DNA of 64,000 nt from Lachnospiraceae bacterium 3-1 (GCA_000403255.2 KE159592.1:186001-250000), one strand, 5' to 3'. Numbered from the stretch's first letter, positions 7,160 through 15,575 are shown. The notes: generated by a model not told the origin, from the letters alone. Numbers and translations are program-made.

Positions 7160-9670
7160 TTATTCAATGTCTTCATCTAATCTCTCTATTATTTCTTTTT
7201 TTTGCATGCGATTAAAACAAAGTACTGGAACACCTATTGCAATTAAAATTAATATTGGTGTTATTATGAGTAATGGAGTAATTGTAAAATTATAAGTTGC
7301 TGTCCATTTGGCTGATAAATATGCCTTTACTCCAGTATTAATTACCAAAAAACTCAGGAAATATGAAAGTAATAAAGAAATTAGCGCTACTCCAATTCCT
7401 TCAAAGATCAATAATAGCCGAAGTTGCTTTTTCGTCATTCCAATACTCTGCATCATAGCAAATTCCTTTTTTCGCATATTTACAGATGTCACAACCGCAT
7501 TTACCATATTAATAATTCCTATGAGAAAAATCATTCCGGCTACTATATTTGCAATCATCATAGATGCACTTGTTTCTTTCTTATATTCCTGTGCGATACT
7601 CTTTTCTGAAATCATTGGAATATTATTTCTTTCCACATACTCTTCCAAATAATCTTGTATATACTCTTTTTGAGAACTATCGACATTAAAAAATGCCCTT
7701 CGAACTGTATTATCTGGATACAATTCATTAAATTCACTATTTGGCATAAAGAACTGTAAACTAAATTCATATCCCGGATTTACTTTACCTTCTGTGACTG
7801 GATATGGAGCTGAAATAATTGCCATAACTTCATACTCTTTCCCTCCAATTTTTACCATATCTCCTACCGAATAAGTTGGATGCTCATATGCTGTCTCAAT
7901 GCCCTCCATTCCTTGCGCAAGTACATAGTCCCCTGAAAGGAATTTTTCCTTATCTACCTTCCCCTCCAACACAAGATTCTTTTCTGCTAACCTATCATTT
8001 ACAAGTCCATCCACACCAAAGACAGTTGCTGCACATTCATGCGTTTCTTTCATTTTATAATATCCTTCTGTCCAACCAATTGACTGTTCCATATATTTCA
8101 ATATTTCACCGTCATTTTGTTCATAATATCGAATAAGATTATCATATGTACGATCTGGTAACATAACTGAAATATTTTGAGAATATAATCTTCCCATTTC
8201 GTACACCCCTTCTAGCCCCATTATATTTTTCAATATATCTGGCGAAAGTGTTGTTCCTTTACAATCATATTCTTCCCATGAGTCTACTAAAGTACGCTCA
8301 GATAAAGTAAAATCACTAAGAGCTATTTCATCCATATAAAGCTCTAAATCGAAACTTTTGTGTATAACATAAATACTTCCCATAGAGACTATGCCAAGGA
8401 CCAGTAAAAATATCATTAAGATACTTTTTCGTTTATTTCTTCCTATATTATAAACAGCCATTTGAAATAATACTGGCAATCCAGGTATTCTTCTCTCAGA
8501 CTTTCCTTTAAAATATATATTATCTTCTTCACTTAGTAAATCAGAAGGATTAATCTTACCTGCAGTATGTGCTGGCTTAATTACCGCCATTACTACAATA
8601 AAGAATATCAATGCTAACGCTAACAAAAAGTCCTGCCATTCCATATATAATTGGGGCTGAACCTGTAGATTTTGAAACACAATAGGCAACAAAAATTTTG
8701 CCACAACAACTCCGACAATTAACCCAATTATTATCCCAGGTATGCACAATATCAAATTCTGCCACATTACCGACTTGCGAATTTGTTTTGGAGTTGCACC
8801 AAGAGTTTTTATTCTTGCATATAGTTTCATGTCTGTTACATATGATATATGAATAATACTATGCATAATTAATACTCCACTTATAAGTATTGCTATTACA
8901 CCAATCACATATGCTAAAGTATCCATCTTAATGCTTTGGCTGACTCCTTCGTTATATACCTCATTAATTTTGTAAGACATTTCTTCCATTTGAAGTGTTT
9001 GCAACATTTCCCTTGAAGACTCCTCAATATTTTTACTTTCAAACATTATTTCTACAGTTTGGGCGAGTTGCTGATAATCATTCACTATATCTTCTGATAC
9101 CCAAATTTTATGTTTAGAGGTTACTTTACTATTTTCCCATACTCCAACAATTTGAAAAGATTTTTTGACCTCTTCTTCGTTTTCTATCCACTTCAGCTCA
9201 ATGCTTTGTCCGATTCCATTTTCTATTCCAAAATCCTTCAAAACCATTGTATCTACGGCAATCTCATCTCTTGTTTCTGGCATCCGTCCTTGCTCAGGCT
9301 TGGCAAAAGTATATTCTGCATAGTTTTCATCCGCATATCTTATTTCTACAGTCTTTCCATGAAATTCTTGGTTTACGGCATTTCCTACTAATACACTTTT
9401 TCCCATTTCCTTCACTTCAGAATATGTTTTAAGTTTCTCTATATTCGAATCTGATAAATTGTCCATCCTAAGATGTCCCTTGCTTCCAAATTGCTGTAAA
9501 TAAAACGACTGGATATTATAATAAGCACTGGTTCCCAATACATTTAAAGCAACAATTCCTCCTACCAATAATGTCACTATAACTACAATTAGAATATTTC
9601 TTGACGGATGTTCCTTAATATTTCTTCTACTCAATCTTCTAATTGCAGTATCGCTTCTTCCTTTACTCAT
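7160..9670 (-). CDS. FtsX/MacB-type ABC transporter permease
   Basis: 836 aa. A transmembrane segment near residues 25-50 is followed by a large extracellular MacB-PCD-like domain, then a three-helix FtsX core (about 255-370). A second unit follows with one helix (about 415-440), an extracellular domain and three C-terminal helices with the typical MMQSIGMTKKQLRLLLIFEG motif. This is the LolCE/MacB architecture with two FtsX domains. Such permeases work with a MacB-like ATPase to extrude or sense peptides and lipoproteins. Start by AAGGAGA and ATG. It ends the third island operon behind the protease, third precursor and ATPase, so export of or immunity to the modified peptide is the likely job (inference). 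Confidence 0.85.
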   Translation of the reverse strand: MSKGRSDTAIRRLSRRNIKEHPSRNILIVVIVTLLVGGIVALNVLGTSAYYNIQSFYLQQFGSKGHLRMDNLSDSNIEKLKTYSEVKEMGKSVLVGNAVNQEFHGKTVEIRYADENYAEYTFAKPEQGRMPETRDEIAVDTMVLKDFGIENGIGQSIELKWIENEEEVKKSFQIVGVWENSKVTSKHKIWVSEDIVNDYQQLAQTVEIMFESKNIEESSREMLQTLQMEEMSYKINEVYNEGVSQSIKMDTLAYVIGVIAILISGVLIMHSIIHISYVTDMKLYARIKTLGATPKQIRKSVMWQNLILCIPGIIIGLIVGVVVAKFLLPIVFQNLQVQPQLYMEWQDFLLALALIFFIVVMAVIKPAHTAGKINPSDLLSEEDNIYFKGKSERRIPGLPVLFQMAVYNIGRNKRKSILMIFLLVLGIVSMGSIYVIHKSFDLELYMDEIALSDFTLSERTLVDSWEEYDCKGTTLSPDILKNIMGLEGVYEMGRLYSQNISVMLPDRTYDNLIRYYEQNDGEILKYMEQSIGWTEGYYKMKETHECAATVFGVDGLVNDRLAEKNLVLEGKVDKEKFLSGDYVLAQGMEGIETAYEHPTYSVGDMVKIGGKEYEVMAIISAPYPVTEGKVNPGYEFSLQFFMPNSEFNELYPDNTVRRAFFNVDSSQKEYIQDYLEEYVERNNIPMISEKSIAQEYKKETSASMMIANIVAGMIFLIGIINMVNAVVTSVNMRKKEFAMMQSIGMTKKQLRLLLIFEGIGVALISLLLSYFLSFLVINTGVKAYLSAKWTATYNFTITPLLIITPILILIAIGVPVLCFNRMQKKEIIERLDEDIE

Positions 9671-9682
9671 AATCCAGTCTCC

Positions 9683-10369
9683 TTAATTAATCTTCTCCAA
9701 TTTGCCATCTCGTAAATAAATTACTCGATCAGCCGCTTCTGCCAATTCTCTATCATGTGTTACCATAATTACTGTTTGATTAAACTCTTTACAAGTCATC
9801 TTCAACAGTCCCGCAACTTCCAACCCTGCACGAGTATCTAAATTGCCAGTGGGTTCATCCGCTAAGATAACCATTGGCTTTGTAGAAAGCGATCTCCCGA
9901 TGGATACCTTTTGCCGTTCTCCACTTGACAAATCTTTAGGAAACATTGTAAGTTTATCTTCTATCCCTAAAAGTCGAGTTATCTGCTTAATATATTCTCG
10001 ATCTGCTACACGTCCATCCAGTTCTAATGGAAGTATAATATTTTCATAAACATTTAAAACTGGGATTAAATTATACTGACGGAAAATCAAACCTACATTT
10101 CGCCTACGGAAAATAGACAAACTCTCATCATCAAAAATAGATAAGTCTGTACCATTAATTTGTACTTTCCCCTTATCAGGAGTACGTAATCCACCTATTA
10201 ACTGAAGAAATGTAGATTTTCCACTGCCTGACGGTCCTACAATAGCATGAAAGCCACGGTTAATATCTAGACTAATACCATCTATAGCTCTGATTTCATT
10301 TTGACCTCTTCCAAATGTTTTTACTAGATTTTCTGTATGTATAGTTCCCATTCGTCCGCTTCCTTCCAT
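9683..10369 (-). CDS. ABC transporter ATP-binding protein (MacB/LolD-like)
   Basis: 228 aa from the first ATG; an ATG six codons later (10351, MGTIHTENL) is equally plausible. Walker A GPSGSGKST, Q-loop FRQYNLIPVLN, signature LSSGERQKVSIGRSL, Walker B MVILADEPTGNLD and H-loop VTHD are all present. It supplies ATP hydrolysis to the FtsX-type permease that starts 13 bases downstream. It is directly behind the third precursor peptide gene (gap 7 bases), so peptide, ATPase and permease form one tight operon. The signature GER in place of GGQ is seen in some peptide-resistance ATPases. Substrate unknown. Confidence 0.9.
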   Translation of the reverse strand: MEGSGRMGTIHTENLVKTFGRGQNEIRAIDGISLDINRGFHAIVGPSGSGKSTFLQLIGGLRTPDKGKVQINGTDLSIFDDESLSIFRRRNVGLIFRQYNLIPVLNVYENIILPLELDGRVADREYIKQITRLLGIEDKLTMFPKDLSSGERQKVSIGRSLSTKPMVILADEPTGNLDTRAGLEVAGLLKMTCKEFNQTVIMVTHDRELAEAADRVIYLRDGKLEKIN

Positions 10370-10376
10370 TCTTTTC

Positions 10377-10568
10377 CTAACTCAGCACTGTCACCGTAGG
10401 CATCATAACCCGCCTAAAACATTCTGTACTACATCTTTGAGCATTCATTCCGGCACATGAAGCATATCCATCAATTTCCTCTGCCATAAAAAATTCATCA
10501 TTATCCAACTCTTCATCTATGTCAACTATAACCTCTGCTACTTCTTTCTTCTTTTTCTTCCAAATCAT
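10377..10568 (-). CDS. Third RiPP precursor candidate, 63-aa Cys-rich peptide
   Basis: A basic start (MIWKKKKK) leads into a strongly acidic segment, then EEIDGYASC, Cys-x7-Cys-x3-Cys (Cys38, 46, 50) and a short tail rich in hydroxyl and aliphatic residues ending TVTVLS. The stretch around the cysteines aligns with the two 55-aa precursors at the other end of the island: ESVEGYGYC with Cys-x6-Cys-x3-Cys against EEIDGYASC with Cys-x7-Cys-x3-Cys. This shared acidic leader, Gly-Tyr and Cys spacing argues for a common precursor family. GGGAG precedes the ATG. It lies between the subtilisin-like protease and the MacB-type ABC genes. It could also serve as a signalling peptide; function is inferred from context. 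Confidence 0.72.
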   Translation of the reverse strand: MIWKKKKKEVAEVIVDIDEELDNDEFFMAEEIDGYASCAGMNAQRCSTECFRRVMMPTVTVLS

Positions 10569-10591
10569 CTTTTTCTTCTCCCAGTTCTTCT

Positions 10592-11671
10592 TTATTTATA
10601 TATACTTTTTATATAGCCGCCCTCATGGGTCAATTTCATTCTCTCAATTGTATTCACAATGGGAAATACTGTTACAATTTCAACTTGTTCCCTTAGCAAA
10701 ATCGCTATCAGCAAATCTAAAAACTCTTTATTCTCGTGAATAAATTGATTACTTAATGCACCAATATAAAATACATCTGTTCCTTGAATTGTTTGCATAA
10801 TTTCTACTTCTGATTTTTGATAAATATCTTTAAAACACAATTTTGCATCATTTACTTCTTTATATATTGCATAAATCTGCATATTATTTAAATCCATATC
10901 ATCCGCAAAAAATAACATCTTCTTATCATCCAAAGAATGTTGTTCTTTTATATCATACTTGTCAAAATATATTCGGGATATATTCTCTGACTTACTAAAT
11001 TGAATTAAAAAGTCCATAAACGCTAAAGTACTCTCTTTGCATATCTCTCTTCCCTCTATAAATTTGCAGAAGATTCCTACAAGTAATGGACAAAGATAAC
11101 TATTCCCTCGTCGAATAATACACTTCGCTAAATCTGGCACATATACCATATTATCAGAGAATTCTACAATTCTGTCTTCATAACTTACTTTACAAAATGC
11201 TTCTGAATCTTCTGGAGTAGTTACTCCTAGTACATTAGAGAAATTTGCCGGATATGACTTTTTTCCTGCAATATTGTGATCGGCAGCAAAAATAATAATT
11301 CCTTTCTTGACTGCTTCATCACAAACCTTTTTCAATTCTTCCAATCTGCTTGCTGTTGATGAACAACTTCCTAAACTTAAATTAATGATATCTACCCTTT
11401 TATCTATACAATATTTTATAGAATTGATAATTGCAGATAACATACACTTATTATTTTCCTGCAATGTCCTGATCGAAAGTATCTTAATATCTGGAGATTC
11501 TTTCAGTATGATCTTGATCACTTCTGTACCATGAGGATTCAGTTTTCCCACATAACAGGTTTTGAACTCACGTTCTTCATAGTATAAATTCTGTATTTCT
11601 GCCTCTTTTAAGTATTCATCATCTTTATCTACCCCTGAATCTATGACCGCTACTAATAATTTCCTTTTCAT
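10592..11671 (-). CDS. Subtilisin-like (S8) serine protease, cytoplasmic, RiPP-associated
   Basis: 359 aa from the ATG of MKRKLLVAVIDSG. Catalytic Asp11 (IDSG), His47 (PHGTE) and Ser191 (RRGNSYLCPLL) are present, and AADHN with Asn133 matches the oxyanion-hole position. The Ser motif is G-N-S rather than the usual G-T-S. There is no signal peptide or propeptide, so it should act in the cytoplasm. About 140 C-terminal residues (after roughly 220) have no recognised domain. Proteases of this family cut leader peptides in some lanthipeptide and other RiPP clusters. Being immediately upstream of the third precursor gene, leader removal is the best guess. Other roles such as receptor or signal processing cannot be excluded. 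Confidence 0.82.
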   Translation of the reverse strand: MKRKLLVAVIDSGVDKDDEYLKEAEIQNLYYEEREFKTCYVGKLNPHGTEVIKIILKESPDIKILSIRTLQENNKCMLSAIINSIKYCIDKRVDIINLSLGSCSSTASRLEELKKVCDEAVKKGIIIFAADHNIAGKKSYPANFSNVLGVTTPEDSEAFCKVSYEDRIVEFSDNMVYVPDLAKCIIRRGNSYLCPLLVGIFCKFIEGREICKESTLAFMDFLIQFSKSENISRIYFDKYDIKEQHSLDDKKMLFFADDMDLNNMQIYAIYKEVNDAKLCFKDIYQKSEVEIMQTIQGTDVFYIGALSNQFIHENKEFLDLLIAILLREQVEIVTVFPIVNTIERMKLTHEGGYIKSIYK

Positions 11672-11699
11672 AATCAAAGCCTTTCTTTCTGCAACTTTT

Positions 11700-11912
11700 C
11701 TATTTTTTAAGCAATACCGCACAGTCCAATTCTGCTTTTGTTGTTATCTTCTCCATAGCCAGAGCAATTCCTGTATTAATTGCCGTTTCGCACGCCACTC
11801 TGCTTTCGGGATCCTGTTTCAAACATTCATCCAAAATTGCATCTGAAATCTGATCACAAACTTTATCTTCATGACCTGCAGTTACTGATCCTGATGTAAA
11901 TAATCTCCTCAT
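11700..11912 (-). pseudogene. metK: Truncated S-adenosylmethionine synthetase N-terminus (metK fragment)
   Basis: 70 codons from an ATG with AGAGGAG in front. [25 protein letters not shown]-type sequence matches the opening of MetK, normally about 390 aa, but in place of the conserved GHPDK it has GHEDK and the Glu of SES/TEG is lost. Similarity continues to about residue 60 ([14 protein letters not shown]) and the frame then stops. It is the first gene of the third island operon, immediately behind a putative LytTR-controlled promoter, and 28 bases ahead of the protease start. It cannot be an active SAM synthetase. Either it is a leftover from recombination at a metK gene or a retained small domain; the intact ribosome site and frame leave the second option open. 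Confidence 0.75.
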
Positions 11913-11953
11913 ATGATTCACTCCTCTTTAGATGAATTATTTTTGATATTGTT

Positions 11954-12017
11954 ATCATAGCGAAATCCCTTTTATCATTCAATATGAGTTGCTTAATCAT
12001 ACTGTGTCACTGTTTAA
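11954..12017 (-). promoter_or_regulatory. Putative LytTR (AgrA-type) operator and promoter of the metK'-protease-precursor-ABC operon
   Basis: On the minus strand TTAAACAGT (12009-12017), exactly 12 bases, TTAAGCAAC (11988-11996), then 28 bases to TATGAT (11954-11959). The 9-12-9 spacing and the distance to the -10 equal those of the two other island promoters, though these copies differ from the best consensus TTAGGCAAT at 3 and 2 positions. Confidence 0.55.
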
Positions 12018-12215
12018 TCGTAACCGCCAAATATTAATGCGGTCAGATACAAAATTACCCCAGCCCTTTGTGAGTTGGAGTAATTCACTATAATTCACAT
12101 GCGATTTTCGATAGATTGAAGTTTTTCACTCCAAGGTGCCAGCTCTACGAGCCGTTCATCAGTCATCTCTTTTGTCAGTCAATACTCCTGTAAAAATTTT
12201 ACTTAAGAGAACTTT

Positions 12216-12800
12216 TCATGCACTTGTTTTCATGCGCTTGTTTTCATGCACTTCTTTCCATGCCCACCACAAAATATCTGGACGAAAGATACGGTCATAC
12301 AACGCATAAAATCTACTCTGCTTATCCATTTTGGCTGTCAAGTATAGATTTCGTTGAAGTTGTTATTATTTTTCAATTGAGTACTGTTGTCCAATATTGA
12401 GCATGTACTATCCTTCCCGTTAACCTTGATTAAAGCATATCCCCTTTTATTCCATAGTATTTCTTAACAATAGTTCATAAATACTATGGTCTCCTCTGAC
12501 TTCTCATAGCACTTCCCAAGAAACTTCGTATGTGTGCCTATACCCTCAGTTACATACCTGTGGTTATATGATGATATGAGACTTCTTCTATTCCGTTATC
12601 AACTATCATAACATTCCACTTCCTTACGAACTGCTATTTTGCATCTGTTTCTCACAGGAATACCTCAATTCAACACAATCTGTCATTTAAAAGCATTGAA
12701 GTCTCGCTATAAAGCTCACTGGAGATTACCTTGATCAGACTTTCACCGACTAGCTGATAACTGCTTGCAGAACACACGACTTTAACCCTTGAGATACGTG
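12216..12800 (-). mobile_element. Decayed 5' part of a group II intron with reverse-transcriptase fragment
   Basis: On the minus strand from about 12800 to 12430 the sequence shows features of group II intron domain I, including a CAGCTAGTCGGTGAAAGTC-like stretch and the segment around GGTTAACGGGAAG. This is followed at 12362-12216 by about 45 codons, QLQRNLYLTAKMDKQSR then FYALYDRIFRPDILWWAW, which match the N-terminus of LtrA-type intron-encoded reverse transcriptases. The frame then breaks down and the rest of the protein is absent. Exact boundaries are uncertain. It is a relic with no function expected. The stretch from 12018 to 12215 shows nothing else recognisable. Confidence 0.55.
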
Positions 12801-12818
12801 CGCCGCTAACGCATTACA

Positions 12819-12869
12819 ATAAAACAAGAGCAAACCTGTATGATAGAAACAGGTTTGCTCTTGTTTTAT
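12819..12869. terminator. 21-bp perfect inverted repeat, likely bidirectional terminator
   Basis: Arms 12819-12839 and 12849-12869 pair perfectly, with core AACAAGAGCAAACCTGT and a 9-base loop, and there are T-rich ends on both strands. On the minus strand it closes the agr-like operon about 205 bases beyond agrD and lies just before the intron relic. Confidence 0.75.
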
Positions 12870-13074
12870 ATAGGTACACACTATCTGCAAATTTATGGTG
12901 AATGACATAGCCATTTCGCCAAGGACGATGTAAGAAAATCGGACTGACGGAGTACATATTTCGTACAAGTGGTACATTTCACCAATATCATTTTTGCGAA
13001 ATTTGCATACTCTATAAGAAACTGCTAATCTAGTAGATTATCTATTTACTTTTGCAACAAATCTTTCATTAACA

Positions 13075-13236
13075 TCAAATCCTCTTTTTTGAATTCATGA
13101 TCTCTTCCTTCAACTTTCCATCAACTACTGGCTGATACATGCGTCCTTGACAACATTGCGAAATGCTTGTCAAAGCCATCATAAAAATCAAATTAGATAA
13201 TATCTCCACACATATATTCATAAATTTATTCTTCAT
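13075..13236 (-). CDS. agrD: AgrD-type cyclic autoinducer peptide precursor
   Basis: 53 aa. An N-terminal amphipathic/hydrophobic helix (about residues 4-25, FMNICVEILSNLIFMMAL) is followed by SISQCCQGRMYQP and an acidic C-terminal part VVDGKLKEE. The layout equals clostridial AgrD peptides, where Cys-x3-x is followed by [HY]-Gln-Pro. The predicted autoinducer ring is Cys29-Gln-Gly-Arg-Met33 as a thiolactone, with an unusual second Cys just outside it. CGGAGGTAAGG stands in front of the ATG. It lies downstream of the agrC-like gene in the same orientation, separated by a transposase relic; the operon otherwise lacks an agrD. AgrB would process it at the membrane. Function is predicted from family pattern and context. 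Confidence 0.82.
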   Translation of the reverse strand: MKNKFMNICVEILSNLIFMMALTSISQCCQGRMYQPVVDGKLKEEIMNSKKRI

Positions 13237-13238
13237 CC

Positions 13239-13417
13239 TTACCTCCGTAAAAAACTTGCAAGCTCCCTCACAACAGCAGTTACTGCTACATTCTTATTCT
13301 TGCCATGTCCTATTTTTTGTAATACTTTCTTCTTATCCTCTTGTTTGCTTTGTCCGCATATGCAACTACCTCCGTCAAGTTGCCGTTCTACCTCGCTTTC
13401 AAATCCTTTGATTTATA
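13239..13417 (-). pseudogene. Relic of an IS110-family transposase C-terminus
   Basis: On the minus strand, KARxNGNLTEVVAYADKAN and KRIRRKYYKK (one stop codon inside) continue after a frame shift as GHGKNKNVAVTAVVRELASF then LRR. This is the pattern of IS110/IS116-type transposase C-termini, which read roughly EVVxYADKxNxxLxRRF then GKxxNVAxTAVARELACF. It lies between agrC and agrD, and its last codons (CGG AGG TAA) double as the agrD ribosome binding site. 13418-13560 shows no further recognisable gene. Confidence 0.6.
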
Positions 13418-13560
13418 CTCGAGCTACCTCCTGCAGATTCTTTTGATACTTCAATCAGCAATTTCCACAAATGGCTGTTTTCGACTTTCGTCATTGGCAG
13501 TATGTTATCCCTGTTACCATTGTGTTTATCAAACTCCAATGTACAAGTAAATTCACGTTG

Positions 13561-14868
13561 TTACAGATGCGGAGAGACTTCATATTCTCCTTTTGAATCA
13601 TCTGAAATTGGAATAATAATACTGATCATAAATTCATTATCTTGAGCAACAATAGATAAATGTCCATTATAAACTTGTATAACTCTTTTTACATTAACAA
13701 GTCCATATCCATGAAATGCTTTATTATTTTTAGTAGTTTTTATTGTATTATCAAAATACCTCATACTATTCTTAATTACTATAGACTGAAAATCTCCTTT
13801 ATATTGACTTTTAAAAATAATGTACCTCTCTTCAATATCCACCTTTTCACAAGCTTCAATAGCATTATCTAATAAATTACCAAATAGAGTAGTTATCTCT
13901 AGTGGTTGCATAAAAGAACCCTTTGAAAAGTCTACATTACATTCTATCGTGATCCCTAATTCTTCTGCTTTACTAATTTTATCTGCTAAAATTATATTTA
14001 AAAAAATATTTCCAGTTTCATAATATGAACCGTATTTTTTAAGTTTTTCACTAATTGTTTTATCAATTGCTGAACTTTCAGTTACTAAAAAGAAATTTTT
14101 CAAATCATGATAAATCTCTTTTATTTTTTCCTCTTCTTCCAAACGTTTTAGATAATATTCATTTTTCATTTCAAGTTGACTTAAGGCTATTTCCTCCTCT
14201 CGCTTTTTTCTCTGTGTTAAAACATAGTGGTTAGTAAAAATTACATTGCTTATAAATGCCATCAGTATACATACAATACATATTATAATCATAATTTTAT
14301 ACCTTGTTTTTCCTACTTGTGGCATAATAAGATACAAACATTCTAAAACTACTACAAAAGAAAAAGAAAGGATAATAATAGGCAAGCCGTCTTTAAATTT
14401 TTCTATTCCTTTAATGTTACTAATTATTTTTTCAACTACAAAAGAAAAGAAAAGTAGCAATGCTTTTGCCATCAATATTACACTTAAAGTAAATTCAAAT
14501 GCATTATTTAATGATGTTGTAGATGCATATACAGTTCTTCCCACCAAATCCCAACTTTGAATCGCTATTATTTCACTTATATCTAATAGAAAAAGATAAA
14601 TCACTCCATATATAAATAAGTTTTTAACATTACACTTGTAATATAATTCCCCAATTAAAACAACTACTATTTCAAATATGAGAAACTTAACCCATACATC
14701 CAAGTTTAAATATGTACAAAATGATGCTTGACTAACAATAATAATATAAAAACAAACTTTTTTTATTCTTGATTTTTCTTCTTCATTTGAAAGTAACAGA
14801 AAAAAACACCATGTCTCAAAGCAAGTAATAAGACTATCGAATAATATTTCATACAGCTTGACTATCAT
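13561..14868 (-). CDS. agrC: AgrC-like sensor histidine kinase (GHKL)
   Basis: 435 aa. Six or seven hydrophobic helices occupy about residues 5-215, followed by a coiled linker (QRKKREEEIALSQLEM), the H-box YHDLKN (histidine near 250), the N-box NLLDNAIEAC and the G-box HGYGLVNVKRV of a GHKL ATPase. This is the AgrC/ComD class that binds cyclic peptide pheromones at the membrane. The start ATG overlaps the stop of the response regulator, indicating translational coupling. With AgrB, AgrD and the LytTR regulator it makes a complete agr-type circuit. The sequence is AT-rich compared with the core genome. Confidence 0.88.
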   Translation of the reverse strand: MIVKLYEILFDSLITCFETWCFFLLLSNEEEKSRIKKVCFYIIIVSQASFCTYLNLDVWVKFLIFEIVVVLIGELYYKCNVKNLFIYGVIYLFLLDISEIIAIQSWDLVGRTVYASTTSLNNAFEFTLSVILMAKALLLFFSFVVEKIISNIKGIEKFKDGLPIIILSFSFVVVLECLYLIMPQVGKTRYKIMIIICIVCILMAFISNVIFTNHYVLTQRKKREEEIALSQLEMKNEYYLKRLEEEEKIKEIYHDLKNFFLVTESSAIDKTISEKLKKYGSYYETGNIFLNIILADKISKAEELGITIECNVDFSKGSFMQPLEITTLFGNLLDNAIEACEKVDIEERYIIFKSQYKGDFQSIVIKNSMRYFDNTIKTTKNNKAFHGYGLVNVKRVIQVYNGHLSIVAQDNEFMISIIIPISDDSKGEYEVSPHL

Positions 14869-15575
14869 ATATTATTCCCCCAATATCTTGCCAATCTTTC
14901 CATAAAATCTTTCTTCTTTGATTTCCCAATTGGAATCATCACACCCGATGAAAGCTTGATATCCATCTTCTCAATATTTTCTACATAAAATAAATTAACA
15001 AGATACGAGGAATGGCATCTGGAAAATCCATATTGTTTAATCTTAGATTCCATCTCTTTGAGTTTCCAATAGCAAAGGATATCTCCCTCCGCAGCATGTA
15101 TCATCAAATTTCGATTATAGGTTTCGATATAACTAATTGATTTCAACAGAATCTTATAATTTCCTTTGTCATTATGAATCGTTATGAAAGGTTCTTCCCG
15201 CTGTTTCAGTTCCTCTATCCAATGATCCATCTCCATCATCAATCTTTTCTTCTTAATCGGCTTAATAATATAATTCGCTGCATGAACTTTATAGCCATCC
15301 AATGCATGCTGTATCAGGGAGGTCAAAAAGATAATGATAACCTTTTTATCCTTTCTCCTTATTTTTTCTGCCGCTTGAATACCATCAATACCTGGCATTT
15401 TAATGTCCAAAAATAAAATATCATAGTTACAGCTATAATTTTCCACCAATTCTTCTCCGCTATAAAAGGTAAATATGCGAAGATCTCTTTCTTTTTCTTT
15501 TGCATACTCTTCTAAACTTACTTTCATAGTTTCAACCATTGCCTCAGAATCATCACAAATTGCTACTGTAATCAT
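14865..15575 (-). CDS. agrA: LytTR-family response regulator (AgrA-like)
   Basis: 236 aa. An N-terminal receiver domain has the acidic pair in AICDDSE, the phospho-acceptor Asp in DILFLDIKMPGIDG, Thr in IFLTS and Lys in YIIKPIKK. The C-terminal LytTR DNA-binding domain (about 135-236) contains ISYIETYNRNLMIH and FSRCHSSYLVN. AgrA-type proteins bind two 9-bp direct repeats spaced 12 bp apart. Three such sites are present in this island, upstream of this operon, the precursor operon and the protease operon. The gene overlaps agrB by 23 bases and agrC by 4. It is very likely the activator of the whole island. Confidence 0.9.
   Translation of the reverse strand: MITVAICDDSEAMVETMKVSLEEYAKEKERDLRIFTFYSGEELVENYSCNYDILFLDIKMPGIDGIQAAEKIRRKDKKVIIIFLTSLIQHALDGYKVHAANYIIKPIKKKRLMMEMDHWIEELKQREEPFITIHNDKGNYKILLKSISYIETYNRNLMIHAAEGDILCYWKLKEMESKIKQYGFSRCHSSYLVNLFYVENIEKMDIKLSSGVMIPIGKSKKKDFMERLARYWGNNI

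Noticed and set aside
12060-12215. 21-codon minus-strand frame beginning MTDERLVELAPWSEKLQ
   Set aside because: Looks like part of a decayed protein, but too short and without a family match to annotate.
12201-12245. Short tandem GCATGAAAACAAG-like repeats as a CRISPR or iteron
   Set aside because: Only two to three copies with no spacers, lying within the intron relic; no cas or rep genes.
12750-12977. Minus-strand frame of 75 codons covering the 21-bp inverted repeat
   Set aside because: Runs through the terminator hairpin and intron relic, no ribosome site, no recognisable sequence.
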